Both the position numbers and the translations under genes were made by a program. This document shows positions 17,664 through 25,428 of a stretch of 64,000 nucleotides of DNA, in pieces. The notes under the pieces were generated by a model. The model was given only the letters and a program-made list of their open reading frames with translations, ran no database searches and had not been told where the DNA came from. Position 1 is the stretch's first letter, and each line of letters starts with the position of its first letter. The DNA comes from Kitasatospora sp. NBC_00240. GTDB lineage: Bacteria; Actinomycetota; Actinomycetes; Streptomycetales; Streptomycetaceae. Where the stretch lies: the NCBI RefSeq assembly GCF_026342405.1, contig NZ_JAPEMU010000001.1:7812001-7876000 (forward strand), written 5' to 3'.

Positions 17664-18421
17664 GCGCGGATCACCTGCGGTCCCAGGCTCTCGATCTCGG
17701 CGGCCTGTTCGTCGGTCAGCCCGGTGTCCGTGACCAGCACGTCGACCTGGCCGAGCGAGCCGAATCGGGCGAAGTGCCGGGCGCCGTACTTGGCGGAGTC
17801 GGCGACCAGCACCACCCGCCGGGCGGCCCCGACCATGGCGCGCTTCACCGCGGCCTCCGCGAGGTCCGGGGTGCTGAGCCCGCCCTCGGCGTCGAAGCCG
17901 TTGGTGGCGATCACCGCCAGGTCGGCGTGGATGTCGGCGAGGTCCCGCAGGGCCCAGGCGTCGACGGCGGCCTGGGTGCGGTGCCGCAGCCGTCCGCCGA
18001 TCAGGTGCAGGGTGAGGTCGGTGTGGTCGGCGAGCCGGGCGGCCACCGGCAGGGCGTTGGTCACCACGTTCAGGGTGCTGTCCGCCGGCAGCAGGGCGGC
18101 GAGCCGGGAGACGGTGGTACCGGCGTCGAGCAGCACGCTGCCCTCGGTGGGCAGCAGGCCGAGCGCGGCCTTCGCGATCCGCTCCTTCTCGCCGGCCGCC
18201 GTGCTGTCGCGCTCGGCCAGTCCGGGCTCCAGGTGGAGGCCGCCGGCGGGCAGCGCACCGCCGTGCACCCGTCGCAGCAGCCCGGCCCGGTCCAGCGCGC
18301 TCAGGTCGCGCCGGACGGTCTCCTGGGTGACGCCGAACTCCTCGGCGAGCGAGGGTACGTCGACCCTGCCGCGCTGCTGGGCCAGCAGCAGGATCTGTTG
18401 CTGCCGCTCCGCTGCATACAT
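17660..18421 (-). CDS. fruR: DeoR/GlpR-family regulator of the fructose operon
   Basis: A 253-residue regulator. The N-terminal HTH (about residues 3-57) is RQQQILLLAQQRGRVDVPSLAEEFGVTQETVRRDL, the DeoR signature. A C-terminal DeoRC sugar-phosphate sensor domain follows, with DAGTTVSRLA and VATNGFD-like motifs (here VIATNGFDAEGG). It is the first gene of fruR-fruK-fruA. The likely inducer is fructose-1-phosphate or a related sugar phosphate (inference from the operon). ATG 18421; the intergenic region to HPr carries mirrored candidate operators. Confidence 0.9.
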   Translation of the reverse strand: MYAAERQQQILLLAQQRGRVDVPSLAEEFGVTQETVRRDLSALDRAGLLRRVHGGALPAGGLHLEPGLAERDSTAAGEKERIAKAALGLLPTEGSVLLDAGTTVSRLAALLPADSTLNVVTNALPVAARLADHTDLTLHLIGGRLRHRTQAAVDAWALRDLADIHADLAVIATNGFDAEGGLSTPDLAEAAVKRAMVGAARRVVLVADSAKYGARHFARFGSLGQVDVLVTDTGLTDEQAAEIESLGPQVIRA

Positions 18422-18798
18422 GTGGGTTTGGGTCCGTTTCGTGTCCGATTACGCCTGATAAACCCAGACGATACGCGCGGCCGGCGGAGAAGCAAAGGAC
18501 ATCGGGCCGTCTCAGAATGCCCGAATCTGTTGACACGATCATGAAGTCGGGCGTAGAACCAATCGAAACGCTCCTTTTGCGGACGTGAAACCACATGTGC
18601 GCCGAGTCCGTGCCGTGCCCCCGAGCCACCGGGCGGCCCGGTCCCGTCCCCGCACCGGGCCGCATCCCGGAGCCCCGCCGCCGGCCGCGCCCGGGCCGCT
18701 CGCACCCGAGCCGGCCGCCCTCACCCGCCGCCCTCACCCGCGCCACCGCCTTCGGTCGCCACCGCCACCCGTCGCCGCCACCACCCGGAGAGGCCCCC
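18422..18798. promoter_or_regulatory. Divergent fruR / HPr control region
   Basis: Contains a 13-14 base element in opposite orientations near each gene: CGGACACGAAACGG on the minus strand (18447-18434) and CGGACGTGAAACC on the plus strand (18580-18592). They share CGGAC-NN-GAAAC and are candidate FruR sites. A plausible minus-strand promoter is TTGCTT-N16-TATCGT, between about 18496 and 18469. The part from about 18600 to 18798 is plain GC-rich leader with nothing recognisable. Confidence 0.5.
18530..18559 (+). promoter_or_regulatory. Promoter toward the HPr gene
   Basis: TTGACA at 18530-18535 is the consensus -35. TAGAAC at 18554-18559 is a fair -10, with an 18-bp spacer. The predicted start of transcription lies near 18567, giving a leader of about 230 bases that includes the plus-strand GAAAC element at 18580-18592. 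Confidence 0.55.
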
Positions 18799-19083
18799 GT
18801 GCCCCGACTCCTCGTCTCCGTAGGCTCGCCCACCGGCCTGCACACCCGCCCGGCCGCGCTCTTCGCCCGGGCCGCCGCCCGCCAGCCCGTCCGGGTGACC
18901 GTCCGCAAGCCCGGACGGAACCCGGTGGACGCCCGTAGCCTGCTCGCCGTCCTCACCCTCGCGGCCTGCCACGGCGACACCCTGGAACTCGCCACCGAGG
19001 GCGACCACGCGCACGCCCAGGCCGCGCTGGACGAGCTCGCGGGCCTGCTCGGCAGCGACCTCGACTCCGGCGACGGCCGCTGA
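18799..19083 (+). CDS. HPr-family phosphocarrier protein
   Basis: A 94-residue PTS phosphocarrier that relays phosphate from enzyme I to the IIA domain. The active-site motif is GLHTRPAALFARAA with the phosphohistidine at about position 15. The region equivalent to Ser46 is RSLLAVLTLAACHGD. It starts at GTG 18799 with GGAGAGG upstream. It is divergent from fruR, so HPr and the fructose transporter are probably co-induced. The family is normally about 85-95 residues, so this is full length. Confidence 0.9.
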   Translation: MPRLLVSVGSPTGLHTRPAALFARAAARQPVRVTVRKPGRNPVDARSLLAVLTLAACHGDTLELATEGDHAHAQAALDELAGLLGSDLDSGDGR

Positions 19084-19129
19084 GCGGGCCCGCCGACGGC
19101 CCCCTCGGCCCGGGCCCTAGCATGTCGGG

Positions 19130-19603
19130 ATGGACTTTCTGAGCCTGGCCGAGGTGGAGACGATCGCACGGCGGGCCCACGACGGGCAGGTGGACAAGGC
19201 GGGCCGGCCGTACGCCGAGCATCTGGCCGCCGTCGCGGGCGGGGTGCGCGAGCGCGGCGGCAGCACGGAGCAGATCGCCGCCGCCTGGCTGCACGACGCG
19301 GTCGAGGACGACGCGCTGACCCAGGAGTGGCTGGACGCGGCGCCGCTCCCGCCGGCGGCCAAGGCGATCGTCGCCGCCGTCACCAAGCGGCCCGGCGAGG
19401 CCCCCGAGGAGTACGCGGCGCGGATCCTGGCCACCCCGGGCGCGCTGCTCGTCAAGCAGGCCGACCTCGCCCACAACGCCGACCCGGTCCGGCTGTCCAC
19501 CCTGGACCCGGCCACCGGGGAGCGGCTCACCGCCAAGTACGCCCGGATGCACCGCCTGCTGGGCCTGCCCGGACCGGCGGACGCCGGGCGTCCCGCGAAC
19601 TGA
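19130..19603 (+). CDS. HD-domain phosphohydrolase, small SpoT/Mesh1-like
   Basis: A 157-residue metal-dependent phosphohydrolase. The HD signature residues appear as RRAHDGQVDKAGRPYAEHL, AAWLHDAVEDD and the late metal aspartate in VKQADLAHN. This is the arrangement of the (p)ppGpp-hydrolase-like HD_4 family. No synthetase domain is present. Proteins of this size can hydrolyse ppGpp or NADPH, but here the substrate is unknown. The gene stands alone between HPr and the LacI regulator. Confidence 0.82.
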   Translation: MDFLSLAEVETIARRAHDGQVDKAGRPYAEHLAAVAGGVRERGGSTEQIAAAWLHDAVEDDALTQEWLDAAPLPPAAKAIVAAVTKRPGEAPEEYAARILATPGALLVKQADLAHNADPVRLSTLDPATGERLTAKYARMHRLLGLPGPADAGRPAN

Positions 19604-19683
19604 GCCGGCGGCCGCCCCACCGCGCTCCGCCACGCCTGCCCGCCCGGCCCGGCCGGCGGCCGCCCGGCACCGGGGCCGGCCGT

Positions 19684-19718
19684 TGTGAGCGTGAACCAAT
19701 ACACTCCCGTTCGCACTC
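19684..19718. promoter_or_regulatory. Candidate operator of the LacI-family gene
   Basis: TGTGAGCGTGAACC at 19684-19697 matches 12 of 14 positions of the operator TGTGAGCGTTAACA found on the minus strand at 29653-29640. GAGCGTGAAC (19687-19696) and GTTCGCACTC (19709-19718) form an imperfect inverted repeat (8 of 10) with centres 22 bp apart, about two helical turns. This fits autoregulation by the gene that starts at 19759. Confidence 0.5.
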
Positions 19719-19758
19719 ATGAGAGAGTCGTGGTGCCGAACCGACAAGGGGGCCACGA

Positions 19759-20793
19759 GTGGCAGCAGGAAGCACCGAGCCCGAGCCGCGCCAGCCCGTG
19801 ATGGCGGACGTGGCCCGGGTCGCGGGAGTGTCCCACCAGACGGTCTCCCGGGTCCTGAACGGTGCGCCGCACGTCCGGCCCGACACCCGGGACCGGGTGC
19901 TGGCCGCGATCAGGGAACTCGACTACCGCCCCAACTCGGCGGCCCGGGCGCTGGTCACCCGGCGTTCGCAGACCCTCGGTGTGGTCAGCTTCGGCAGCGC
20001 GCTCTACGGGCCCGCCTCGATGCTCGACAGCATCGAGCAGGCCGCCCGCAGCGCCGGCTACTTCGTGAGCGTGGCCAGTCTCCGCTCGCTCGACAGCCGC
20101 TCCGTGCAGGAGGCGGTGGACCGCCTGCGCGACCAGGGCGTCGAGGGTGTCGTCGTCCTCGCCCCGCAGATCTCGGCGGTCAGCGCGGTCGCCAAGCTGA
20201 CCACCACGGTGCCGGTCGTCGCGATCGGCTCGGGCAGCCGCTCCCGGGTGCCGATGGTCGCGGTGGACAACGAGGCGGGAGCCCTCGCCGCCACCCGCCA
20301 CCTGCTCGACCTCGGGCACGCCACCGTGCACCACATCGCCGGCCCGGCCGGCTGGCTGGAGACCACCACCCGGCAGGACGGCTGGCGCAAGGCGCTGGAG
20401 GCCGCGGGCGCCCGGGTGCCCGCCGTGCTGACCGGCGACTGGAGCTCCCGCTCCGGCTACGAGGCCGGCCTCCGGATCGCCGAGGAGCCGCAGGTCAGCG
20501 CGGTGTTCTGCGCCAACGACCACATGGCCCTCGGCCTGCTGCGCGCCCTGCACGAGTCCGGCCGGGCCATCCCCGAGGACGTCAGCGTGGTCGGTTTCGA
20601 CGACATCCCCGAGGCCGCCTACTTCACCCCGCCGCTCACCACCGTCCGCCAGGGCTTCGGCGAACTCGGCCGGCGGGCCCTCGAACTGCTGGTCGCCGAA
20701 CTCGACGGCGACGCAGGCGCGAGCCCGAACCACGCCCTGGTCTCCCCGGAGATGGTGCTGCGCCGCAGCACCGGGCCCGCCGCGCAGCGGTAG
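19759..20793 (+). CDS. LacI-family transcriptional regulator
   Basis: A 344-residue sugar-responsive repressor. The HTH is MADVARVAGVSHQTVSRVLNG (residues about 15-35) with the hinge helix RPNSAARALVTRRS. The remainder is a periplasmic-binding-protein-like effector domain, including VVGFDDIPEAAYFTPPLTTV. It starts at GTG 19759 with AAGGGGG upstream. No transporter is adjacent. Its upstream operator closely resembles the operators at 29.6 kb, so the ChvE/MmsAB/alpha-galactosidase operon is the likely target (inference). Confidence 0.9.
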   Translation: MAAGSTEPEPRQPVMADVARVAGVSHQTVSRVLNGAPHVRPDTRDRVLAAIRELDYRPNSAARALVTRRSQTLGVVSFGSALYGPASMLDSIEQAARSAGYFVSVASLRSLDSRSVQEAVDRLRDQGVEGVVVLAPQISAVSAVAKLTTTVPVVAIGSGSRSRVPMVAVDNEAGALAATRHLLDLGHATVHHIAGPAGWLETTTRQDGWRKALEAAGARVPAVLTGDWSSRSGYEAGLRIAEEPQVSAVFCANDHMALGLLRALHESGRAIPEDVSVVGFDDIPEAAYFTPPLTTVRQGFGELGRRALELLVAELDGDAGASPNHALVSPEMVLRRSTGPAAQR

Positions 20794-20952
20794 GGCGGCG
20801 ACCGGGCGTACATCGGGGGCTGTGCGGCGGGGTACGGCGGGCCCGGGCAGGTTCGGCGACAGCCGAGCCGCGCTGCGACGTACGTCTCCTCGCCCTCGGC
20901 CTTCCCCCTCGGCCCAAGACCCTCCCGGTGATCCGTCGAGGACGGCGGCCCG

Positions 20953-21894
20953 TCAGAACAGCGGCTCCTGCGCGCCCTTGTCCTCCGGTCGGCGCCGCAC
21001 GCCCGTCGCCAGCCCCGTGCACGAGGCCGGGCCGGCGGGGGCGAGCGTCCAGCCGGTGAGCAGGCGGGTGTCCAGCAGCAGGGGCGGGTCCTGCGGGCCG
21101 GTGTCGAGGAAGAGGTGCCGGCCGATCGGCGGGCGGAGTGTCCCGGCCAGGGTGGCACCGTCGTCGAGCGCGGTGATCTCGCGGTAGAGCGGCGGCGCGC
21201 CCGCGGCCAGCCCGAACAGCTCCACATGGTCGACGAGTGGCTCGTCCGCCTGCAGTTCGATCGCGTGGCCGGCCAGCAGGCGCAGCACCGAGGCCCGTAG
21301 CTCGGCCAGTTCGTGGCGGCGCAGCGCGGCGTCCGGCAGGTCCCACCAGCAGGCCGATTTGGCGCGGGTGGTGAGCCGTTCGCGGGCCAGTCCGGCCTGG
21401 GCGACCGTCAGCTCGGCCCGTCGTACGCCGGGCAGCGGGCCGCGGCCGACGAAGGTCCAGCCGAGTGCGGCCTGTTCCAGGAGCCGGGTGGTGCCGCGTT
21501 GGTCGGCGGTGATGCCGACCTTCACGACCCCCGGCCCGAACCAGGCGAGGTAGAGCCGGTAGGTGCGGCCGTTGTCCAGGACCTGGTCCCGGGCGAGGGC
21601 GAGCCCGGGGTCGGCGTCCTGGCAGGACTGGCACTGGACGGCCTTGCCGGCCGGCTCGACGACCGCCGCGAACGGGCACGGATGATGCCCGCCCGAGGTG
21701 CGGACGCCGGTGCAGCGGCGCGGGCCGCCCACCAGCCAGCCCACCGGTGTCCCGCTCGCGACGGCCCGGGCGTGCTCCCGGCCGCCGTTGCGCGCGGTGA
21801 GCACCGGGCGGCCGTCCTGCCAGCGCAGGCCGGTGGCCGTCCAGCCGGTGCCCGGCGGGCCGGCCGCGGGCGGCTGCGGAGTGGAAGTGGTCAC
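20953..21894 (-). CDS. DUF2797 family protein
   Basis: A 313-residue protein of unknown function. Two cysteine pairs occur in the N-terminal half (CTGVRTSGGHHPC and CQSC), suggesting a zinc-binding knuckle. The block YLAWFGPGVVKVGITADQRGTTRLLEQAA resembles a GIY-YIG-like fold seen in DUF2797 proteins. It is convergent with the LacI gene and follows the lipoprotein gene on the same strand by 46 bp. No pathway can be inferred. Confidence 0.75.
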   Translation of the reverse strand: MTTSTPQPPAAGPPGTGWTATGLRWQDGRPVLTARNGGREHARAVASGTPVGWLVGGPRRCTGVRTSGGHHPCPFAAVVEPAGKAVQCQSCQDADPGLALARDQVLDNGRTYRLYLAWFGPGVVKVGITADQRGTTRLLEQAALGWTFVGRGPLPGVRRAELTVAQAGLARERLTTRAKSACWWDLPDAALRRHELAELRASVLRLLAGHAIELQADEPLVDHVELFGLAAGAPPLYREITALDDGATLAGTLRPPIGRHLFLDTGPQDPPLLLDTRLLTGWTLAPAGPASCTGLATGVRRRPEDKGAQEPLF

Positions 21895-21940
21895 GGTCGG
21901 CGAGCGTACGGCGTGCCACCGACATCGACGGTGGTGGCCG

Positions 21941-23113
21941 TCAAAGCCAGGCGATCAGACGCGGGGTGAGGGGGTTCACCACTCCCTCGGGGGGCATGCC
22001 GATCGGGCCCACCACGCTCGGCTCGGCGCCCGGGGCGAGGTCGAGCCTGAAGAGGACGGTGTGCTTGTCCTCGCTCTCGAGATACGCCAGCGAGCGGCCG
22101 TCGGGGGAGAGTGTCACGCTCTCGACGTAGCGGTGGTCGTCGGGCGGGAGGAGCGCGGTCGTCGTCTCCAGCCGCCCGCGGTCGGCGCCGAGGACGAGCA
22201 GGTGGATGTTGTCGCGGCCGTTGCAGAGCAGCGTGAGGTCGTCGATCCACTGGACCGGTTCGCAGTACTGGACCCGCTCCGAGCCGGGCAGGGAGGCGCG
22301 GCCGTTGGCGGGACGGCCGATCAGCAGCGGCTCGACGTACTCCGCCGCGTAGGAGGACGCCGGGTCGGTCCGGCGCCAGAGGGTGGGGCCGGAGCCCGCC
22401 GCCGTCGTGCCGTCGGGCGACACCGCCACCTGGTCCGGCTTGCTCTCCAGCGGCCGCCGGAGCCAGGGCTGGTCGCCGGCGAGGACGAAGTCGGGCCCCG
22501 GCGCGGCTCCGTGCGAGGCGGGTGCGGACCCCGGCGTGCCCAGGTCACGGCTGGTCACCTGCCGGTCGCCGGTGGCGTACCAGAGGACGGAGGTGCCCGG
22601 CTGGAACGCGGGCGCGCTGTCCGGGCCCGCGGCGGCGGGCTTCGGGGCCTCCACCGGGGTGCCGGCCAGGTTGAAGGCCGTCGCGCCGGGGGTGTCCCCG
22701 CCGGGGCCGGGCGCGGTGCCCGCGATCAGGGTGAAGTCCGCGTTGAACAGGGCCCGGGCGGCGGCCGCCGTGGTGGTGCGGGGCTGTCCGCACAGGGTGT
22801 CCACCGAGCCGCGTTCGGGCAGGGTGACCTGCTGCTTCGCGAGCCTGGTCCCGTCCGGCACGGACAGCGCCTCGACGGTGATCACGTGCACCTTGCCGTC
22901 GCCGGACACCGGGGAGGGGGCGCCGAACCGCTCGCACCAGGCGACGATCATCCGGTCCTTCCCGGCGAGGGCCGGGCCCTGCGGTGCGGCCGGCCGGGTG
23001 GCCGGGGGCGGGGCCGCCGAGCGGGCGTCGGAGGCGGTGCCGCCGCCGCACGCGGAGAGGCTGAGCACGGCGGCCGCCGTCAGGAGCAGGTGGTGTCGGG
23101 CACTGCGCGGCAT
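21941..23113 (-). CDS. Lipoprotein with beta-propeller-like (PD40/WD40-type) repeats
   Basis: A 390-residue predicted lipoprotein. Starting at ATG 23113 it has a signal peptide with lipobox LSACGGG, then an Ala/Pro-rich stretch. Two blocks, QVAVSPDGTTAAG and SVTLSPDGRSLAYL, are PD40-type propeller strands. Four other cysteines may form disulfides. An in-frame ATG at 23176 was rejected because the signal peptide would be internal. Function unknown; a surface sensor or binding role is possible. Confidence 0.7.
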   Translation of the reverse strand: MPRSARHHLLLTAAAVLSLSACGGGTASDARSAAPPPATRPAAPQGPALAGKDRMIVAWCERFGAPSPVSGDGKVHVITVEALSVPDGTRLAKQQVTLPERGSVDTLCGQPRTTTAAAARALFNADFTLIAGTAPGPGGDTPGATAFNLAGTPVEAPKPAAAGPDSAPAFQPGTSVLWYATGDRQVTSRDLGTPGSAPASHGAAPGPDFVLAGDQPWLRRPLESKPDQVAVSPDGTTAAGSGPTLWRRTDPASSYAAEYVEPLLIGRPANGRASLPGSERVQYCEPVQWIDDLTLLCNGRDNIHLLVLGADRGRLETTTALLPPDDHRYVESVTLSPDGRSLAYLESEDKHTVLFRLDLAPGAEPSVVGPIGMPPEGVVNPLTPRLIAWL

Positions 23114-23228
23114 CGGGTTCCCCGGGTTCGACGTCGGACGGTCCCGAGAATCTAGCAGGGGAAGATCATCGGGCATGTGCTCCGGCCGGTACCCGCCGGA
23201 CCGACTCTCCCCGCCCGTCGGGATCCCC

Positions 23229-25274
23229 TCAGACCAGCCGCCAGCGCTGGCCGGCCGTCCCGTCGCAGCTCCACAGGCCGAGCGGGGTGCCTGCGGCGGT
23301 GCTGCCGCGGGCGTCCAGGCAGGCGCCGGCGAGGCCGTTGCGGAGGGTCCCGTCCGGGTGGGCGCTCCAGGCCTGGCCGGCGGTGCCGTTGCAGTCCCGG
23401 ATGTCCACCGCGATGCCGTCGCCGTCGTCGAGTGCGGCCAGGCACCTGTTGCCGTAGACCACCAGTTCGCCGCGCGGGGTGGCGGTGAAGGTCTGGTTCT
23501 GGCCGCCGGTGCAGTCGGCGAGCACGGCCCGGGTGCCGTCGGCGACGGCGTTGCCGGGCAGTTCGGCGCAGCGGTCGGAGCCGGCCGCGACCAGGGCGGT
23601 GCCCGCGGTGCCGGGGAGTGGCCGCAGCCGGACGGCGTCGAGGGCCGGGCCCGGGGCGGACGGACTGTCGAAGCCGAGCGTGTTGGTTGCCCCCTTGGCC
23701 AGCGAGAGCAGCACGGAGACCGTCCCGGGGGTGGTCCAGGAGCCGGTGGGCGGGAACGACACGACCGTCGGGGCCTGCCCGTTCACCCGCAGGGTCGCGG
23801 TGCGCGCCACCGGGTCGCCGTTGACGTACGCGATGTCGGCGAGCGCGATGCCCGCCGTGGCCGCCTCGACGCCGGTCAGGGTGAGCGCCGCGCCGTTGCC
23901 GAGCGGCCCCGCCGCCGCCCCGCCGGAGCAGCTCGCACAGGCGGCGCCGCCGGTGCCGGCCTCGGCCTCGTACGCGCTGCCGGGCGCCTCGGTGCCGCTG
24001 ACGGTCAGCAGGACGGAGCCGCTGGCCGGGACGTTCGCCGTCCAGCCGGTCGCGGGGGCGCCCCGGTCGGCGGCGGCCCAGACCTCGCGGACGGCGGTGG
24101 GCGCGCCGGTGAGGCCGAGGTCGGTCCAGCGGACGGTGACCGGTGCCGCGGCGGCCGTCCGGTTCAGCAGGACGACGGCGCGCCGTCCGGTGCCGCTCAG
24201 CACCTTGCCGTAGACCTGCAGGCCGGCGCTGTCCTCGGCGACCTTGACGCCCTGCAGACCGCGGGCGTCCTGGTCGATCGCGATCATCTCGGCGTTGGTC
24301 AGCGTGGCCTTGGTGGCGGCGGTCATCCGGGTCAGGTCGTTGCCCGCGAGCAGCGGCGCGCCGGCGATCGCCCACAGGCTCAGCTGGGTGCGGTTCTGGG
24401 CGTCGGTGAGGCCGTCCATGCCGGCGGTCAGCATGTCGGGGTCGTTGACGGAGCCGGTGTGCTGGGCGGCCGGGTGCAGGCTCCGGTCGAAGTTCGCCAG
24501 CACGGCGCCGGCCGAGGGCCGTTCGCCCCAGTGGATGATGTCGTAGCCGGTACGCCACATCGCGGCGGTGCCGGCGGCCCAGTTCCAGGGCCGGCCCACG
24601 CCCCATTCGCAGACCGAGAGCAGCATCGGCCGGCCGGTGGCGGTGGTGGCCCCGGCGATGGCGGCGGCGACGCCGCGGTAGGTGCGCTCCGGGTCGAGGT
24701 GCTCGGCGTCGCCGCCGCACCAGTCGACCTTGAGGAAGTCGAATCCCCAGCGCTGGAACCGCACGGCGTCCTGGAGTTCGTGGCCCTCCATGCCGGTGCC
24801 GGGGGCGGCGGGGCGGGTGGTGGGGTAGTAGTAGCCGCAGCCGTCGCGGCCGGCGTCGGTGTAGATGCCGGCCTTGAGCCCCTTGCCGTGGATGTAGTCG
24901 GCGGCGGCGGCCATCCCGCCGGGCCAGCGGGTGGGGTCGACGGTCATCTCGCCGTCGGCGTCGCGGGCGCCCTGCCACCACCCGTCGTCCAGGTTGACGT
25001 ACCGGTAGCCGGCTGCGGGTAGGCCGGCAGCGACGAAGGCGTCGACCTGCGCCTTGACGGTGGCGAGGTCGATGCTGCTGGCGAAGCTGTTCCAGCTGGC
25101 CCAGCCCATCGGGGGCGGCGGCGCGGCGGCCTGCTCGGCGTCGAGGGCGGCGTGCTGCCCGGCGGGCCCGGCCGCCGGCCGGCCGAGAGCGGCGGGGCCG
25201 GCCAGGGCGAGGTAGGCGAGGGCGAGGCCGAGGGCCAGGGCCTTGACGACGGTCCGGGTGAGCCAGGGGGTCAT
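23229..25274 (-). CDS. Secreted GH27 alpha-galactosidase with C-terminal carbohydrate-binding domains
   Basis: A 681-residue extracellular enzyme removing terminal alpha-galactose. A signal peptide at about 1-32 leads to the GH27 barrel: PPMGWASWNSF, the nucleophile in FLKVDWCGGD and the acid/base aspartate in NDPDML. A beta-sandwich C domain follows, then a CBM35/6-like module (about 440-555) and a ricin-type CBM13 trefoil (about 570-681) with repeated QxW-type motifs. ATG 25274 has GGAG eight bases upstream. It follows the chvE-mmsA-mmsB genes on the same strand, so released galactose is the likely transported sugar. Confidence 0.92.
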   Translation of the reverse strand: MTPWLTRTVVKALALGLALAYLALAGPAALGRPAAGPAGQHAALDAEQAAAPPPPMGWASWNSFASSIDLATVKAQVDAFVAAGLPAAGYRYVNLDDGWWQGARDADGEMTVDPTRWPGGMAAAADYIHGKGLKAGIYTDAGRDGCGYYYPTTRPAAPGTGMEGHELQDAVRFQRWGFDFLKVDWCGGDAEHLDPERTYRGVAAAIAGATTATGRPMLLSVCEWGVGRPWNWAAGTAAMWRTGYDIIHWGERPSAGAVLANFDRSLHPAAQHTGSVNDPDMLTAGMDGLTDAQNRTQLSLWAIAGAPLLAGNDLTRMTAATKATLTNAEMIAIDQDARGLQGVKVAEDSAGLQVYGKVLSGTGRRAVVLLNRTAAAAPVTVRWTDLGLTGAPTAVREVWAAADRGAPATGWTANVPASGSVLLTVSGTEAPGSAYEAEAGTGGAACASCSGGAAAGPLGNGAALTLTGVEAATAGIALADIAYVNGDPVARTATLRVNGQAPTVVSFPPTGSWTTPGTVSVLLSLAKGATNTLGFDSPSAPGPALDAVRLRPLPGTAGTALVAAGSDRCAELPGNAVADGTRAVLADCTGGQNQTFTATPRGELVVYGNRCLAALDDGDGIAVDIRDCNGTAGQAWSAHPDGTLRNGLAGACLDARGSTAAGTPLGLWSCDGTAGQRWRLV

Positions 25275-25336
25275 GCGCGGCACTCCAGGGTGGGAGGGGC
25301 GCCGTCCGGGGGCCCGGGCGGGCGTCGCGCGGACCG

Positions 25337-25408
25337 GCTCCGCCCGGTCGCCGGCGGACCGGGACCGGGCGGAGCGCCGCCGGACCGCCGTGCTGGGCGG
25401 TCCGGCGG
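25337..25408 (-). terminator. Two tandem perfect hairpins between mmsB and the alpha-galactosidase gene
   Basis: Stem 1: GCTCCGCCCGGTC (25337-25349) pairs with GACCGGGCGGAGC (25363-25375), 13 bp. Stem 2: CCGCCGGACCGCC (25377-25389) pairs with GGCGGTCCGGCGG (25396-25408), 13 bp with a 6-nt loop. They could terminate the transporter mRNA or act as processing/stability structures that set a separate level for the hydrolase. Confidence 0.65.
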
Positions 25409-25428
25409 GTGGGGGTACCGACGGTGGA

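Noticed and set aside
14448..18458. A 1336-codon open frame antisense to the fructose operon
   Set aside because: High-GC shadow of fruA, fruK and fruR; composition is Arg/Gly/Ala/His-rich with no domain, while the minus strand encodes three recognisable proteins.
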